Source of the DNA: Lentisphaeria bacterium
Lineage (GTDB): Bacteria; Verrucomicrobiota; Lentisphaeria; Victivallales; Victivallaceae
DNA: 64,000 nt
Reading direction: 5' to 3'
NCBI GenBank assembly: GCA_018265615.1
Contig: JABLYX010000009.1
Coordinates: forward strand, 52,190-116,189
Part shown: piece after piece, positions 42,432 to 51,029 of the stretch
How positions within the stretch are numbered: the first letter of the stretch is position 1
Layout of the letters: each line of letters starts with the position of its first letter
Notes under the pieces: model-generated
The model's database searches: none
Told to the model about the DNA's origin: nothing
The model's input: only the letters and a program-made list of their open reading frames with translations
Translations under genes and position numbers: made by a program

Positions 42432-43796
42432 ATGGAAACCGTCTGCGGGAAAAGCTATTCCGTCGGAACACTGCACTATACGCTCGGCGGCGTGTTCGCC
42501 GTCTGCGGCTGGATGCTGTGGGGCGGTTTCTGCTACAGCATGCTGGCCTACGTGCTGATTCCGACGCTGCTGCCGCTGACGCTGGATTCATTCCACGCAT
42601 CGGGGGCGTTGATCGGGCTGGTGGTCGGCAGCATTCCGGCGGCGATGAACTTCGTGATGAATCCGATCCTCTCCACCGCCAGCGACCGTACGCGCACCCG
42701 GTGGGGGAGGCGGATTCCGTACCTGGCATTCGCTACGCCGTTTGTCGCGCTCTTCCTGATTCTGCTCGGCTGGACGCCCGAGGCGGCGGAGCTGCTGCAC
42801 CGGCTGCTGCCCGGCGTGCCGGTGCAGACGCTCGGAATTGTTCTGGTCTGCGTCTTCGCGGTGTTCTTCCAGTTTTTCAACCTGATCATCGGGTCGATCT
42901 ATTACTATATCTTTGCCGACGTGATTCCGCACCGGTTCATCGGACGGTTCATGGCGTTCCTGAATCTCTCGTTCACGGCGGCCGGTTTTGTCTTCAACTA
43001 TTTCCTGATGGAGTACGCGAAGGAGTACTCGCCGTGGATTTACACAGGAATCGGCATCCTGTACGCGGTCAGCTTCGCATTGATGTGCTTCTTTGTGAAG
43101 GAGGGCAGCTATCCGCCTCCGCCGCGGTACCAGGCCGCGTCGACGCCGGTTGCGGAGCGGGTCGTGAACTGGGTCAGGGTCTATTTCCGGCAGTGCTACA
43201 GGAGCCCGTTCTATTCGATGCTGTTCCTCGGAACCGCGATGACGCAGGTTTCGACGGTGTGCCGTTCGATCTTCAATCTGCTGTTCGCCACCAGGGAGCT
43301 GCAGCTCACCGAAGCGCAGTTCGGAAAGATCATGGGAATCGGCTCGCTTGTCTCTCTCGGCGTGATTCTGCTCATGGGTTATCTGATGGATAAACTGCAT
43401 CCGCTGCGGGTGTTCATCTGGAGCGGCGTACTGGTCATTCTGATCAATGTCTGGGGATATTTCCTGGTTACGGACTATGTAACGTTTTTCGTTGTGGGAG
43501 TCGTGATCGTGATCGTCTATTCGGTGCAGACGCTGAGCAGCGTTCCGATGTACATCGCTTTGTTTCCGCCGGATAAATACGGCCAGTTTTCAAGTGCGAA
43601 CGCGATGGTGAACAGCGTTCTCGTGATCGTTGCGAACTGGGGCGGCGGAGTTGCGATTGACTATTTCGGATACCGGTTTATCTTTGTATGGGACTTTATT
43701 TTTACGGTCGTCGCGACCGGCATATTGATCTACGTTTATGTGAAGTGGAAGCAGTTGGGCGGCATGAAAAGCTATCGTGCGCCCGAAATCGAATAG
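42432..43796 (+). CDS. MFS sugar transporter (GPH/SLC45-like)
   Basis: A 454-residue protein with SDRTRTRWGRRIPYL, YYYIFADVIPHRFIGRFMA, MGYLMDKLHPLRVFIWSG and the C-terminal KQLGGMKSYRAPE. It is a near paralogue of the transporter at 39399, the result of a duplication inside the operon or nearby. It lies 16 bases after the TIM-barrel gene and 25 bases before the PL8-like gene. It may import unsaturated disaccharides if the lyase assignment is right. Confidence 0.85.
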   Translation: METVCGKSYSVGTLHYTLGGVFAVCGWMLWGGFCYSMLAYVLIPTLLPLTLDSFHASGALIGLVVGSIPAAMNFVMNPILSTASDRTRTRWGRRIPYLAFATPFVALFLILLGWTPEAAELLHRLLPGVPVQTLGIVLVCVFAVFFQFFNLIIGSIYYYIFADVIPHRFIGRFMAFLNLSFTAAGFVFNYFLMEYAKEYSPWIYTGIGILYAVSFALMCFFVKEGSYPPPPRYQAASTPVAERVVNWVRVYFRQCYRSPFYSMLFLGTAMTQVSTVCRSIFNLLFATRELQLTEAQFGKIMGIGSLVSLGVILLMGYLMDKLHPLRVFIWSGVLVILINVWGYFLVTDYVTFFVVGVVIVIVYSVQTLSSVPMYIALFPPDKYGQFSSANAMVNSVLVIVANWGGGVAIDYFGYRFIFVWDFIFTVVATGILIYVYVKWKQLGGMKSYRAPEIE

Positions 43797-43821
43797 CAAC
43801 CGGAACCATAAGGAGCTGAAT

Positions 43822-46128
43822 ATGAAACGAATCGGGGTTGTCGGCCTGGCGCTGTGCGCCGGGGTTCTGCTGGGGGCGGATTCCGCGGAGAAGCGGGAAT
43901 CGGTCGCCAGGCTGAGGCAGGAATTCGCGAAGACCACGCCGTGGCTGGATCTGCGCGACAAACGTTCCGGGGCGGAGCTGCTGTCGCAGCTGGATGAAAA
44001 CGGCTCGTTCCGGGATCTCGCGAAGCTGGAGGCGGATTACCGGAAGAACAACTGGGGTGATCCGAAGTTCGACTCCTCCGCGATCCAGACTCCCGTGCTG
44101 AATATGCTCAGCACCGCATTCGAGCGGCTGCTGCGGATCGCGCTCGATTTGCGTGCCGGCAAGATTCCGGAGGCGGAGCGCGCCGTCGCGAAAGCGAAGC
44201 TCTACAGGGGTGTTTTGAATTATTGCGGAATCGAATTCGACCGGGGCGACAGGATCCGCAGCGGCCGTTTCCACGGCTCCTGCTTCGCGATGCCGAAGGC
44301 GGGCGCGTGGATCTACCTGGCGATGCTCGGCGACATGGAGTCCGGCAGCTGTCCGGAGGTTGCCGAAGCGTTGAAGCGCCTTGCGTTCCAGTCGTGGAGC
44401 CAACCGGTGCGCGGCGACGCGACCGATAAAAAGATCGTCGATGTGCAGCGGTTCCGCAAGCATGTCTGGTGGGTCGGCGGCAATGCGACCGCGTACCGTC
44501 CGCTGCTGGAGGCCGCGCTGGTCAACGATTCGCCGGAGATGATCGATGTGTTGAGCGAGGTCGTCGCTAAAAGCATCTCCAACGTTTCGCAGAATACCTA
44601 CGACGACGCATTCTGGATCGAAGGCTTCACGGCCGACGGGGCAGGGTGGGGGCATGGCCGCCAGTGCCTGATCTGGGGGTACCCGATCCACGGCACGAAC
44701 GGCTCGCTGAATATCATCTCGAAGCTGAAGGGAACTCCGTGGGCGTCCGCGCTGGACGACCGGGCGCTCGATGCGATCTTCAACTTCTTCCGCGGCTCCT
44801 CGTTCTACTTCTACAAGGGGACGATCCCGCCGGTGCTGGAACGCGGCAACGCGCGCCCCGGCTATGCGGACAAGCGCGAGATCCCTTCACTGTCGCTGGC
44901 CGACAACCTGAACCGGAATTTCCGCGACCGGCTCTCCCGGGAGCAGCTTGCGGAGCTCGACCGGTTCCGCAAAGAGGCGAAGGAGAAGAACCTTTTCATG
45001 CTGAATTTTCCGTCCGGGGAGTATCACGGCACACGCTACTTCTTCAACAACGACGACCTGATTCGCAAGAATCCGGATTATTATGCGTTCGTGAACATGG
45101 TTTCCAACCGCAGCAACGGGCTTGAGAGCTACTACGGCGGGGCCAGCGGCTTCAACCTCTTCACCTGCGACGGCCAGACGCTGTTCGAGCGGGAGGGCGG
45201 TGAGAGCGCGAAGGCGCTCGGCGCGGCGACGCTGACCATGCTGCCCGGCACCACGGAGCGGCAGGTGAAGATGCTCAAGCCGGTTGAGAACTGGCTCGGA
45301 TACGGTTCGAAGGGCGACTTTGCGGCCGGTGCGGTTGCGCCGGACCAGGACGCGGCGGCGGGTTTCATCTTCGACAAGGTGAATGATTCCGTCATCGAAA
45401 AGCCGTCGCGCCGCGAGGACAATCCGGAGATCCTGAAGGTGCGCGCGAACAAGGCGTATTTCTTCTTCGGCGATCTTTTCCTCGCGCTCGGGGCGGGAAT
45501 CGAAAACCTCGCGCCGGAATACGACGGCAACATTTTCACCACGGTCGAGCAGACGCTGAAGAAAGACGGCGGTCCGGCTGTCCGGAAGCACGGCGTCGAA
45601 TGGGTCGGCAACAACGGTTTCGTTTACGGCGTCCTGCCGCAGGCGACCACAGGGAAGATCACGCACAGGAGCGAAAAGCGCATGACGGAATGGCGGAAGC
45701 TGTCGGAAGCCAATAAGAATGCCGAAGAGAATGAAGTCGAGCTCTTTTCCATGTGGATCGACCACGGCCGAAAAGTGAAGGACGGCACCTATGCCTACTT
45801 CGTCTCGTGCGACGGCAAGGTGCCGGAGCAGCTGCCGGAGATCCTTTCGAACACGGTGAAGCTTCAGGCCGCCCGGCAGGGCGATACGGTCGGAGCGGTC
45901 TTCTATGACTCCGCCGCAAAGCTGAAGAGCCCGTTCGGCGTCATCACGGTCTCTGCGCCGTGCGCGCTTGTGGCGAAGTTCGCGGACGGCAGGGTCGAGC
46001 TGACCGTCGCCGACGGCAGGATGAACCGCGATTTGAAGGCGGTCACGGTCACGGTCAGGAAAAAGCCGTACACCATTGAACTCCCGTCCGGAGAACTGCT
46101 TGGCAAGGCGGCGACCGGAAAGTTCTGA
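43822..46128 (+). CDS. Secreted PL8-like polysaccharide lyase
   Basis: A 768-residue protein. Start at MKRIGVVGLALCAGVLLGA (signal peptide) with AAGGAG upstream. A helical (alpha/alpha) domain (about 20-380) is followed by a beta-sandwich part, as in PL8 chondroitin AC, hyaluronan and xanthan lyases. RKHVWWVGGNATAYRPLL matches the family NWW..EIG.P region. GAGWGHGRQCLIWGYP supplies a His (278) and a Tyr (287) nine residues apart, the spacing of the catalytic pair. The usual catalytic Asn before the two Trp is Val here. A glycosaminoglycan or similar uronic-acid polymer is the probable substrate. It is the last gene before a strong terminator. Confidence 0.65.
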   Translation: MKRIGVVGLALCAGVLLGADSAEKRESVARLRQEFAKTTPWLDLRDKRSGAELLSQLDENGSFRDLAKLEADYRKNNWGDPKFDSSAIQTPVLNMLSTAFERLLRIALDLRAGKIPEAERAVAKAKLYRGVLNYCGIEFDRGDRIRSGRFHGSCFAMPKAGAWIYLAMLGDMESGSCPEVAEALKRLAFQSWSQPVRGDATDKKIVDVQRFRKHVWWVGGNATAYRPLLEAALVNDSPEMIDVLSEVVAKSISNVSQNTYDDAFWIEGFTADGAGWGHGRQCLIWGYPIHGTNGSLNIISKLKGTPWASALDDRALDAIFNFFRGSSFYFYKGTIPPVLERGNARPGYADKREIPSLSLADNLNRNFRDRLSREQLAELDRFRKEAKEKNLFMLNFPSGEYHGTRYFFNNDDLIRKNPDYYAFVNMVSNRSNGLESYYGGASGFNLFTCDGQTLFEREGGESAKALGAATLTMLPGTTERQVKMLKPVENWLGYGSKGDFAAGAVAPDQDAAAGFIFDKVNDSVIEKPSRREDNPEILKVRANKAYFFFGDLFLALGAGIENLAPEYDGNIFTTVEQTLKKDGGPAVRKHGVEWVGNNGFVYGVLPQATTGKITHRSEKRMTEWRKLSEANKNAEENEVELFSMWIDHGRKVKDGTYAYFVSCDGKVPEQLPEILSNTVKLQAARQGDTVGAVFYDSAAKLKSPFGVITVSAPCALVAKFADGRVELTVADGRMNRDLKAVTVTVRKKPYTIELPSGELLGKAATGKF

Positions 46129-46133
46129 GCGAA

Positions 46134-46186
46134 CGGAAAAACGCGGGCCGCGACTCCTTTCATGGAGCGCGGCCCGCGTTTTTCCG
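46134..46186. terminator. Strong bidirectional Rho-independent terminator
   Basis: CGGAAAAACGCGGGCCGCG pairs with CGCGGCCCGCGTTTTTCCG around an inner CTCC/GGAG stem with a TTTCAT loop. Flanking A and T runs make it work in both directions between the convergent lyase and fucosidase genes. Confidence 0.9.
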
Positions 46187-46191
46187 TTTCT

Positions 46192-47883
46192 CTATTCGCC
46201 GGAGAGGATGCCGAACTCTGCAAAGACCAGCTTCCGGGCCGGTTCCAGCAGACGGACCGCGACGAGTTTCAGCCGTTTCGCGCGGGTTCCCGAGAAGTAT
46301 GCGACCTGCGGCACCGGATTCGCGCGGACGTTGGAGAACTCCGCGCTGCCGATGCAGCACCAGCTTCCGTCCCGTTCGGCGAACATCCGGCAATGCGACG
46401 GGGTTCCGGCCGGAGCGCCGGGAGACGGAGTGAAGACAAATCCATGCAGCTCCGTCTCTTCCGGCAGTTCGAAAACCATTTCGAGTCCGGATATGGCCGG
46501 ATTCTCGATTTTGCGGTAATCCGGGTGGCGGAGCGACTCCTCTTCGTCCCGCCTGAATACCGGGGCGAGGGCGGCGCGGATCGAAAGCGTACTGAGCGGC
46601 TGCAGAGTTGAGTGGATGACGACCTTGCACGCCTCCGCCTCCACTTCCGGGAAACGCCGGATCCGGCAGAAGCCGATCGATTCGCCGGAGAAGAGTTCCC
46701 GCCATGTTCCGTCGCGGCGGGCCAGTACCGTGTAAGAGGTGACCCGTTCTCCTCCGGCAGCGGGCTCCGCAAGCTCGATGCGGTTGAAACTGCGGGAGTT
46801 GCCGAATTCCAGCACTGCCTCGTCGTTCTTCACTTCCGCATCGGCCGCAGCGAATTCTCCGGCCCGGATCGAGTCGAGCGCCCGTTTGAAACCGGCAAGG
46901 CGTTTGAGGTCGGTTTCGTGCATGCGCCCCGAGCGGTCCGGCGAAACGCCGAGGTTCATGACTCCGCCGTTGCCGACCGATTGCTCATAGATCTCCGCGA
47001 GATGCGCGACGCTGCGCAGGCTCGAATTCTCCAGTTCGTGGTAGAACCAGCCGGGGCGGAGCGGCACGTCGCATTCCGGCGGGATGCAGAATCTCCCGTC
47101 GATATCCCCCGTGCCGAGATTGGTTTCGTCGACGCTGCCGGGAGACGGATCGCCCGTGTTCCCCGCCGCGACGCGCGGCGTGATGCAGCTCCGGCACTCC
47201 GGCGCCGCATAGCCGCGCTCATTGCCGGCCCAGCGCAGATCGGGCCCGACGTCGCTGAAGATCGCGGCGTCCGGCTGAAGCTCCCGCACGAGCGCCCAGT
47301 TCTCCGCCCAGCCGTAGTAGGCGGAACGGTCGATGTGCCGTTCCCCGCAGGCGCCGCCGTACCAGCCGTCCCCGCCGTTCGCGCCGTCGAACCACACCTC
47401 GAAAGCGGGGCCGTAATTGCCGAGCACCTCGCGCAGCTGTTCGCGGAAAACCTCCGTCACATATTCCGGCTTTCCGTAGCGGGCGTCGTGGCGGTCCCAC
47501 GGGGAAACGTAGAAGCCGACCTGCAATCCGGCGCGGCGGCAGGCGGCGGCCATTTCTCCGACGAAATCCCCCCTGCCGTTGCGCCACGGCGACGCCGCGA
47601 CGGAGTAGTCTGTCGTTTTTGTCGGCCACAGGCAGAAGCCGTCGTGATGCTTGCAGACGAGGATGAGGCCGTCGAGCCCGCCGGCTTTGCAGCCCGCCGC
47701 GATCTGGTCCGGGTCGAAACCGGAGGGGTTGAAAAGCTCCGGCGGCTCGTCGCCATACCCCCACTCCTTGCCGGAGAAGGTGTTGAGCCCGAAGTGCATG
47801 ATCCCGCAGATGCGGATTCCGAGCCGCCGGACGAGGCGGGGATGCGGGATCCGTCCCGGGTTGAAGAGTTCCAAAGCATTCAT
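46192..47883 (-). CDS. GH29 alpha-L-fucosidase
   Basis: A 563-residue protein. Start at MNALELFNPG with GGGAG upstream; the ATG at 47910 lacks a ribosome site. No signal peptide. GH29 barrel motifs: CGIMHFGLNTFSGKEWGYG, GLILVCKHHDGFCLWPTKTT, AGLQVGFYVSPWDRH, and AFEVWFDGANGGDGWYGG with the nucleophile Asp near residue 166; GVMNLGVSPDRSGRM ends the barrel. It resembles the GH29 subgroup with longer loops after WFDGANG and differs clearly from the enzyme at 29125. A C-terminal discoidin-like beta domain follows. It is apparently a single-gene transcript ending at the terminator at 46134. Confidence 0.9.
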   Translation of the reverse strand: MNALELFNPGRIPHPRLVRRLGIRICGIMHFGLNTFSGKEWGYGDEPPELFNPSGFDPDQIAAGCKAGGLDGLILVCKHHDGFCLWPTKTTDYSVAASPWRNGRGDFVGEMAAACRRAGLQVGFYVSPWDRHDARYGKPEYVTEVFREQLREVLGNYGPAFEVWFDGANGGDGWYGGACGERHIDRSAYYGWAENWALVRELQPDAAIFSDVGPDLRWAGNERGYAAPECRSCITPRVAAGNTGDPSPGSVDETNLGTGDIDGRFCIPPECDVPLRPGWFYHELENSSLRSVAHLAEIYEQSVGNGGVMNLGVSPDRSGRMHETDLKRLAGFKRALDSIRAGEFAAADAEVKNDEAVLEFGNSRSFNRIELAEPAAGGERVTSYTVLARRDGTWRELFSGESIGFCRIRRFPEVEAEACKVVIHSTLQPLSTLSIRAALAPVFRRDEEESLRHPDYRKIENPAISGLEMVFELPEETELHGFVFTPSPGAPAGTPSHCRMFAERDGSWCCIGSAEFSNVRANPVPQVAYFSGTRAKRLKLVAVRLLEPARKLVFAEFGILSGE

Positions 47884-48008
47884 GATAAAGCTCCCGGTGT
47901 TGTTGTACAAGTCTCTAATATACTGGTGAAATACATCGTTTCAACCCGGATTCCCGCAAAAAAACGGACAAGCGTGGAAATCGGCTTCAAAGGCGGGAGC
48001 CGGGCCGC

Positions 48009-48395
48009 ATGGAGCTGTTTTTCCACGGGGAGGCTTTCGTTCAGCTCTATCGCCGCATCGAGCAGGTGCTGCTGTTCGACGAAGCCATGGGGCCGGATGT
48101 TCCGCTCCGCGGCGGAGAGGACACCGACTGTCTGATCCGCTTCACGGAGATGCACGGCAGGGCTTTTTCCTGCCCCGGCGTTCAGGTCTGCCATCCGCGT
48201 TCGCCGGCGATGAACGATGAGAAGGCCGTCGACTGTGCGCGCGCCCGGATGCATCTTTTTCGGAAATACCGTTATCCGTTATGGTTCAAGCTGTTGAACG
48301 TAACCTGTCTTCTGCTGCGCATGCTGTTGGAGAGAGGACGTTCATTCCGGCTCTGCCTGAGCATGCTCCGGAACAGGCTGCGGTTTCTGAAATAG
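48009..48395 (+). pseudogene. 3' fragment of a family 2 glycosyltransferase
   Basis: The 128 codons match only the end of a GT2 (GT-A) enzyme: LLFDEAMGPDVPLRGGEDTD with the GGED acidic motif, then CLIRFTEMHGRAFSCPGVQV and CHPR, and a helical tail rich in Leu and Arg. The nucleotide-binding half, with its first DxD, is missing, and the preceding 120 bases hold no start with a ribosome site. It lies alone between a fucosidase and an amidohydrolase gene, without other glycan-synthesis genes. I take it as a truncated remnant. Confidence 0.65.
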
Positions 48396-48453
48396 CCCCG
48401 GCGCCGTCGGTGCGCCGATTTGCGGACTTTTCCATTTTTCCGGACAAATCCTC

Positions 48454-48503
48454 TTGACTTTTGCGCCGGACTCTGTCATAATATCAATAAGTCAAACCTT
48501 TGA
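48454..48503 (+). promoter_or_regulatory. Promoter and operator of the M20 amidohydrolase gene
   Basis: TTGACT (48454-48459), 17 bases, CATAAT (48477-48482), followed by the palindrome TCAAA-CC-TTTGA (48492-48503). Nearly the same block occurs at 49878-49926 before the LacI gene, which suggests the LacI protein binds both. Confidence 0.8.
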
Positions 48504-48550
48504 ATAAATCGGCCGGCCGCAGGACGCGGAAAAGAAAAGAGGAGAAGGCG

Positions 48551-49858
48551 ATGGAAGAGTTGAAACGAGCCGTTTTCGAGGCGATCGACCGCCGGAAAGA
48601 GGAGCTCATCGATCTGGGGGAGGATATCTGGAAGCATCCGGAGCCCGGATACCGCGAATTCCGCACCTCCGCCCTGGCGCAGGGAAAGTTCAGGGAACTG
48701 GGGCTGCCGGTTCGCGGCAATCTGGCCCTCACCGGATTCCGCGCCGACCTGGACACGGGGAAACCGGGGCCCGTCGTCGCTCTTCTCGGGGAGATGGACA
48801 GCCTGATCATTCCCTCGCATCCTGACGCGGATCCGCAAACCGGCGCCGTTCACGCCTGCGGGCACAACACTCACATCACCGCTTTGGCCGGAGCCGCCAT
48901 GGGGCTCTGCGACGCGGGTGCTGCGGATGCCCTCTCCGGCCGGATCGCTTTCATCGGGACCCCGGCAGAAGAGGGGATCGAAACGGAGTTCCGGACCGGG
49001 CTGGCCGAGCAGGGGCTGATCCGCTACTTCTCCGGGAAACCGGAGCTGATCCGCTGTGGAGCGTTCGACGATGTGGATATCGCAATGATGAATCATCTCG
49101 GAGGCACCAATGCCGTGAATTTCAACGGATATCTGCAGAAACGGGTTGTGTTCCGCGGAAAGAGCTGCCATGCGGCGCACCCTCAGATGGGGGTCAACGC
49201 CATGAATGCGGCCAACCTGGCTCTGCATGCGCTCGGATTGCTCCGGGATTCGTGGTGCGGCGACAGCTGCGTCAGGGTGCATGGAATCATTACGGAATCC
49301 GGCGATTCGGTGAACGTCGTGCCCGGAGTGGTCCGGATGGAGTATATGATTCGTGCCGCGTCCCTTGAGCGGCTGTCGGAGTTGGGTCGCCTTTTTGACC
49401 GGGCGGTGCGCGGCGCTTCGCTGGCGGCGGGCACGTCAGCGGAAATAGAAACCATGCTGGGCAGCAGTCCGATGATCAACAGTGAGCCGCTTTGCGGAGT
49501 CTATGAAAGGTGCATCACGGAGCTGATTCCGGACGTCACCCCGGGCATCCTGAATTTTCACCAGGCGGGATGCACGGATATGGGGGACGTCAGCTGCATT
49601 GTACCCGCAGTCCACGGCGGGTGCCCGGGCAGCGGCGGCCTCTGCCACGGGGCGGATTACCGGATCGCCGACCGCGAAACGGCCTATATCGTCTCTTCGA
49701 AGCTGCTCGCCTCCATGGTGATTGAGCTGCTGCACGGCGATGCTGCCGCCGGCAGGAGCATTGCCAGGGAGAAGCTCCGGAAGATGCCGGTCCCGGATTA
49801 TCTGGCGATGCGGGATTCGTTTTCCAGCCGGAAGACTTATCCAGTGGAAGATTTGTGA
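48551..49858 (+). CDS. M20-family amidohydrolase (AbgB-like)
   Basis: A 435-residue protein. Start at MEELKRAVFE, with GAGGAGAAGG upstream. It has the zinc-peptidase layout of M20D amidohydrolases: LLGEMDSLIIP, HACGHNTHITALAGAA (metal ligands), IGTPAEEG (catalytic Glu and ligand Glu), a dimerisation/lid domain (VVFRGKSCHAAHPQMGVNAM) and a final metal His in GGLCHGADYRI. AbgB-type enzymes hydrolyse p-aminobenzoyl-glutamate; related ones deacylate N-acyl amino acids or amino sugars. Here the LacI-type promoter-operator suggests a substrate linked to carbohydrate use, perhaps an N-acyl compound. Confidence 0.85.
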   Translation: MEELKRAVFEAIDRRKEELIDLGEDIWKHPEPGYREFRTSALAQGKFRELGLPVRGNLALTGFRADLDTGKPGPVVALLGEMDSLIIPSHPDADPQTGAVHACGHNTHITALAGAAMGLCDAGAADALSGRIAFIGTPAEEGIETEFRTGLAEQGLIRYFSGKPELIRCGAFDDVDIAMMNHLGGTNAVNFNGYLQKRVVFRGKSCHAAHPQMGVNAMNAANLALHALGLLRDSWCGDSCVRVHGIITESGDSVNVVPGVVRMEYMIRAASLERLSELGRLFDRAVRGASLAAGTSAEIETMLGSSPMINSEPLCGVYERCITELIPDVTPGILNFHQAGCTDMGDVSCIVPAVHGGCPGSGGLCHGADYRIADRETAYIVSSKLLASMVIELLHGDAAAGRSIAREKLRKMPVPDYLAMRDSFSSRKTYPVEDL

Positions 49859-49877
49859 TTTTTTCCGGCAGCGCCTC

Positions 49878-49926
49878 TTGACTTTTGCGTTGCGGTTTGT
49901 CATAATATTAATAGTCAAACCTTTGA
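49878..49926 (+). promoter_or_regulatory. Promoter and operator of the LacI regulator gene
   Basis: TTGACT (49878-49883), 17 bases, CATAAT (49901-49906), then TCAAA-CC-TTTGA (49915-49926). It is the second copy of the block at 48454-48503, with one base fewer between -10 and palindrome. Placed just downstream of the start point, the palindrome is well positioned for repression. Confidence 0.8.
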
Positions 49927-49964
49927 ACAGCTCGTTGGATGAAAGATATGAGGACCGGATCACA

Positions 49965-51017
49965 GTGAATGGAAGAAGAAGCACACTTTCGGATATCGCC
50001 CGCGCAGTGGGCGTGGATGTTTCGACGGTTTCGCTGGTGCTGAACCGCAAGCCGCGCGCCGGCCGGCTCCGGCCGGAAACCCGCGAGCGGATCGAGCAAT
50101 GTGCGCGGCAGCTCGGCTACCGCCCGTCCCTCACGGCGCGCGCGCTGCTGACGGGAAAAACCGGGATGCTCGGCATGGTGGTCGGCGATATCGCCTCGAC
50201 CTTCTATGCGGAACTGACTGCCGCCGCCCTGCGCATTGCGGAGCGGCACGGCCGGCAGCTTCTGGTTGCCGCGACCGAATGGTCGGTCGACAAGGAGCGC
50301 CGGGCGCTGGACAGCCTGCTCAACGCGGGGGTCGACGGCATTATCTTCATGCCGGGCAGCTTTCTTGAACACTCCGAGCAGGTCGCGGCGATCAGGCGGG
50401 AGAGGATTCCGGTTGTCACCTATGATTACAAGGTTCCCGGTGCTTCCGCGATATTCTGCGATTACGCGCCCGGCATGGAGCGCGCAGTGGAGCTGCTCTC
50501 CGCCCGCCACAGGCAGATCCTCTGCCTGCTGAACCGCGACGATCACTCGCCGAAGCTGGAACCGCTGCTCGCAGCCTGCCGGAAGTTCGGCTGTCACGCT
50601 GAAATTATCCCGCACGGCGGCAGCAGCTTCTCCAACTTCGAAAAGGAGATCGATCTTTCCGTATTCCTCTCCTCGGCGCAGCAGGAGGCGTGCATCGTCT
50701 GCGGCGGGGAAGACGCGGTTTATATCCTGAACCGGCTGATGTCGCAGGGGGTCAGCATCCCGCATAAGCTTGAGCTCGTCGGGCTTGCCGGAAACCGGTT
50801 GAGTCATTTCACGAATCCGTCGCTGGCCGTCATTCAGATGGATACGGAGCAGCTGATGGAGGCCGCGTTCCGCCTGATCGAGTCGGGAGAAGAGTCGGTT
50901 GTCCGGGTGCCGACCGGATTCATCCCGGGAGGCAGCGTCCTGCCGCGTTGTGGAAAAACGGATTCCCGGACGGCATACGACGCGGCATCGCCGCTCCGAT
51001 ATAAAAACTTCAATTGA
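49965..51017 (+). CDS. LacI-family transcription regulator
   Basis: A 350-residue protein. GTG start at 49965 (VNGRRSTLSDIA), with GAGG eleven bases upstream; longer in-frame versions would start before the promoter. The classic LacI helix-turn-helix and hinge (TLSDIARAVGVDVSTVSLVL, RIEQCARQLGYRPSLTARAL) precede the sugar-binding domain (GMLGMVVGDIASTFYAEL, NAGVDGIIFMPGSFLEH, ELVGLAGNRLSHFTNPSLAV). It is followed after 12 bases by a pseudopilin and then a GH2 enzyme, probably one transcript. Its likely operators lie before its own gene and before the M20 gene. Confidence 0.9.
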   Translation: MNGRRSTLSDIARAVGVDVSTVSLVLNRKPRAGRLRPETRERIEQCARQLGYRPSLTARALLTGKTGMLGMVVGDIASTFYAELTAAALRIAERHGRQLLVAATEWSVDKERRALDSLLNAGVDGIIFMPGSFLEHSEQVAAIRRERIPVVTYDYKVPGASAIFCDYAPGMERAVELLSARHRQILCLLNRDDHSPKLEPLLAACRKFGCHAEIIPHGGSSFSNFEKEIDLSVFLSSAQQEACIVCGGEDAVYILNRLMSQGVSIPHKLELVGLAGNRLSHFTNPSLAVIQMDTEQLMEAAFRLIESGEESVVRVPTGFIPGGSVLPRCGKTDSRTAYDAASPLRYKNFN

Positions 51018-51029
51018 AAGGATTTTGAA

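Noticed and set aside
46612..48135. 507-codon open frame on the plus strand
   Set aside because: Antisense to the GH29 fucosidase, whose catalytic motifs are intact.
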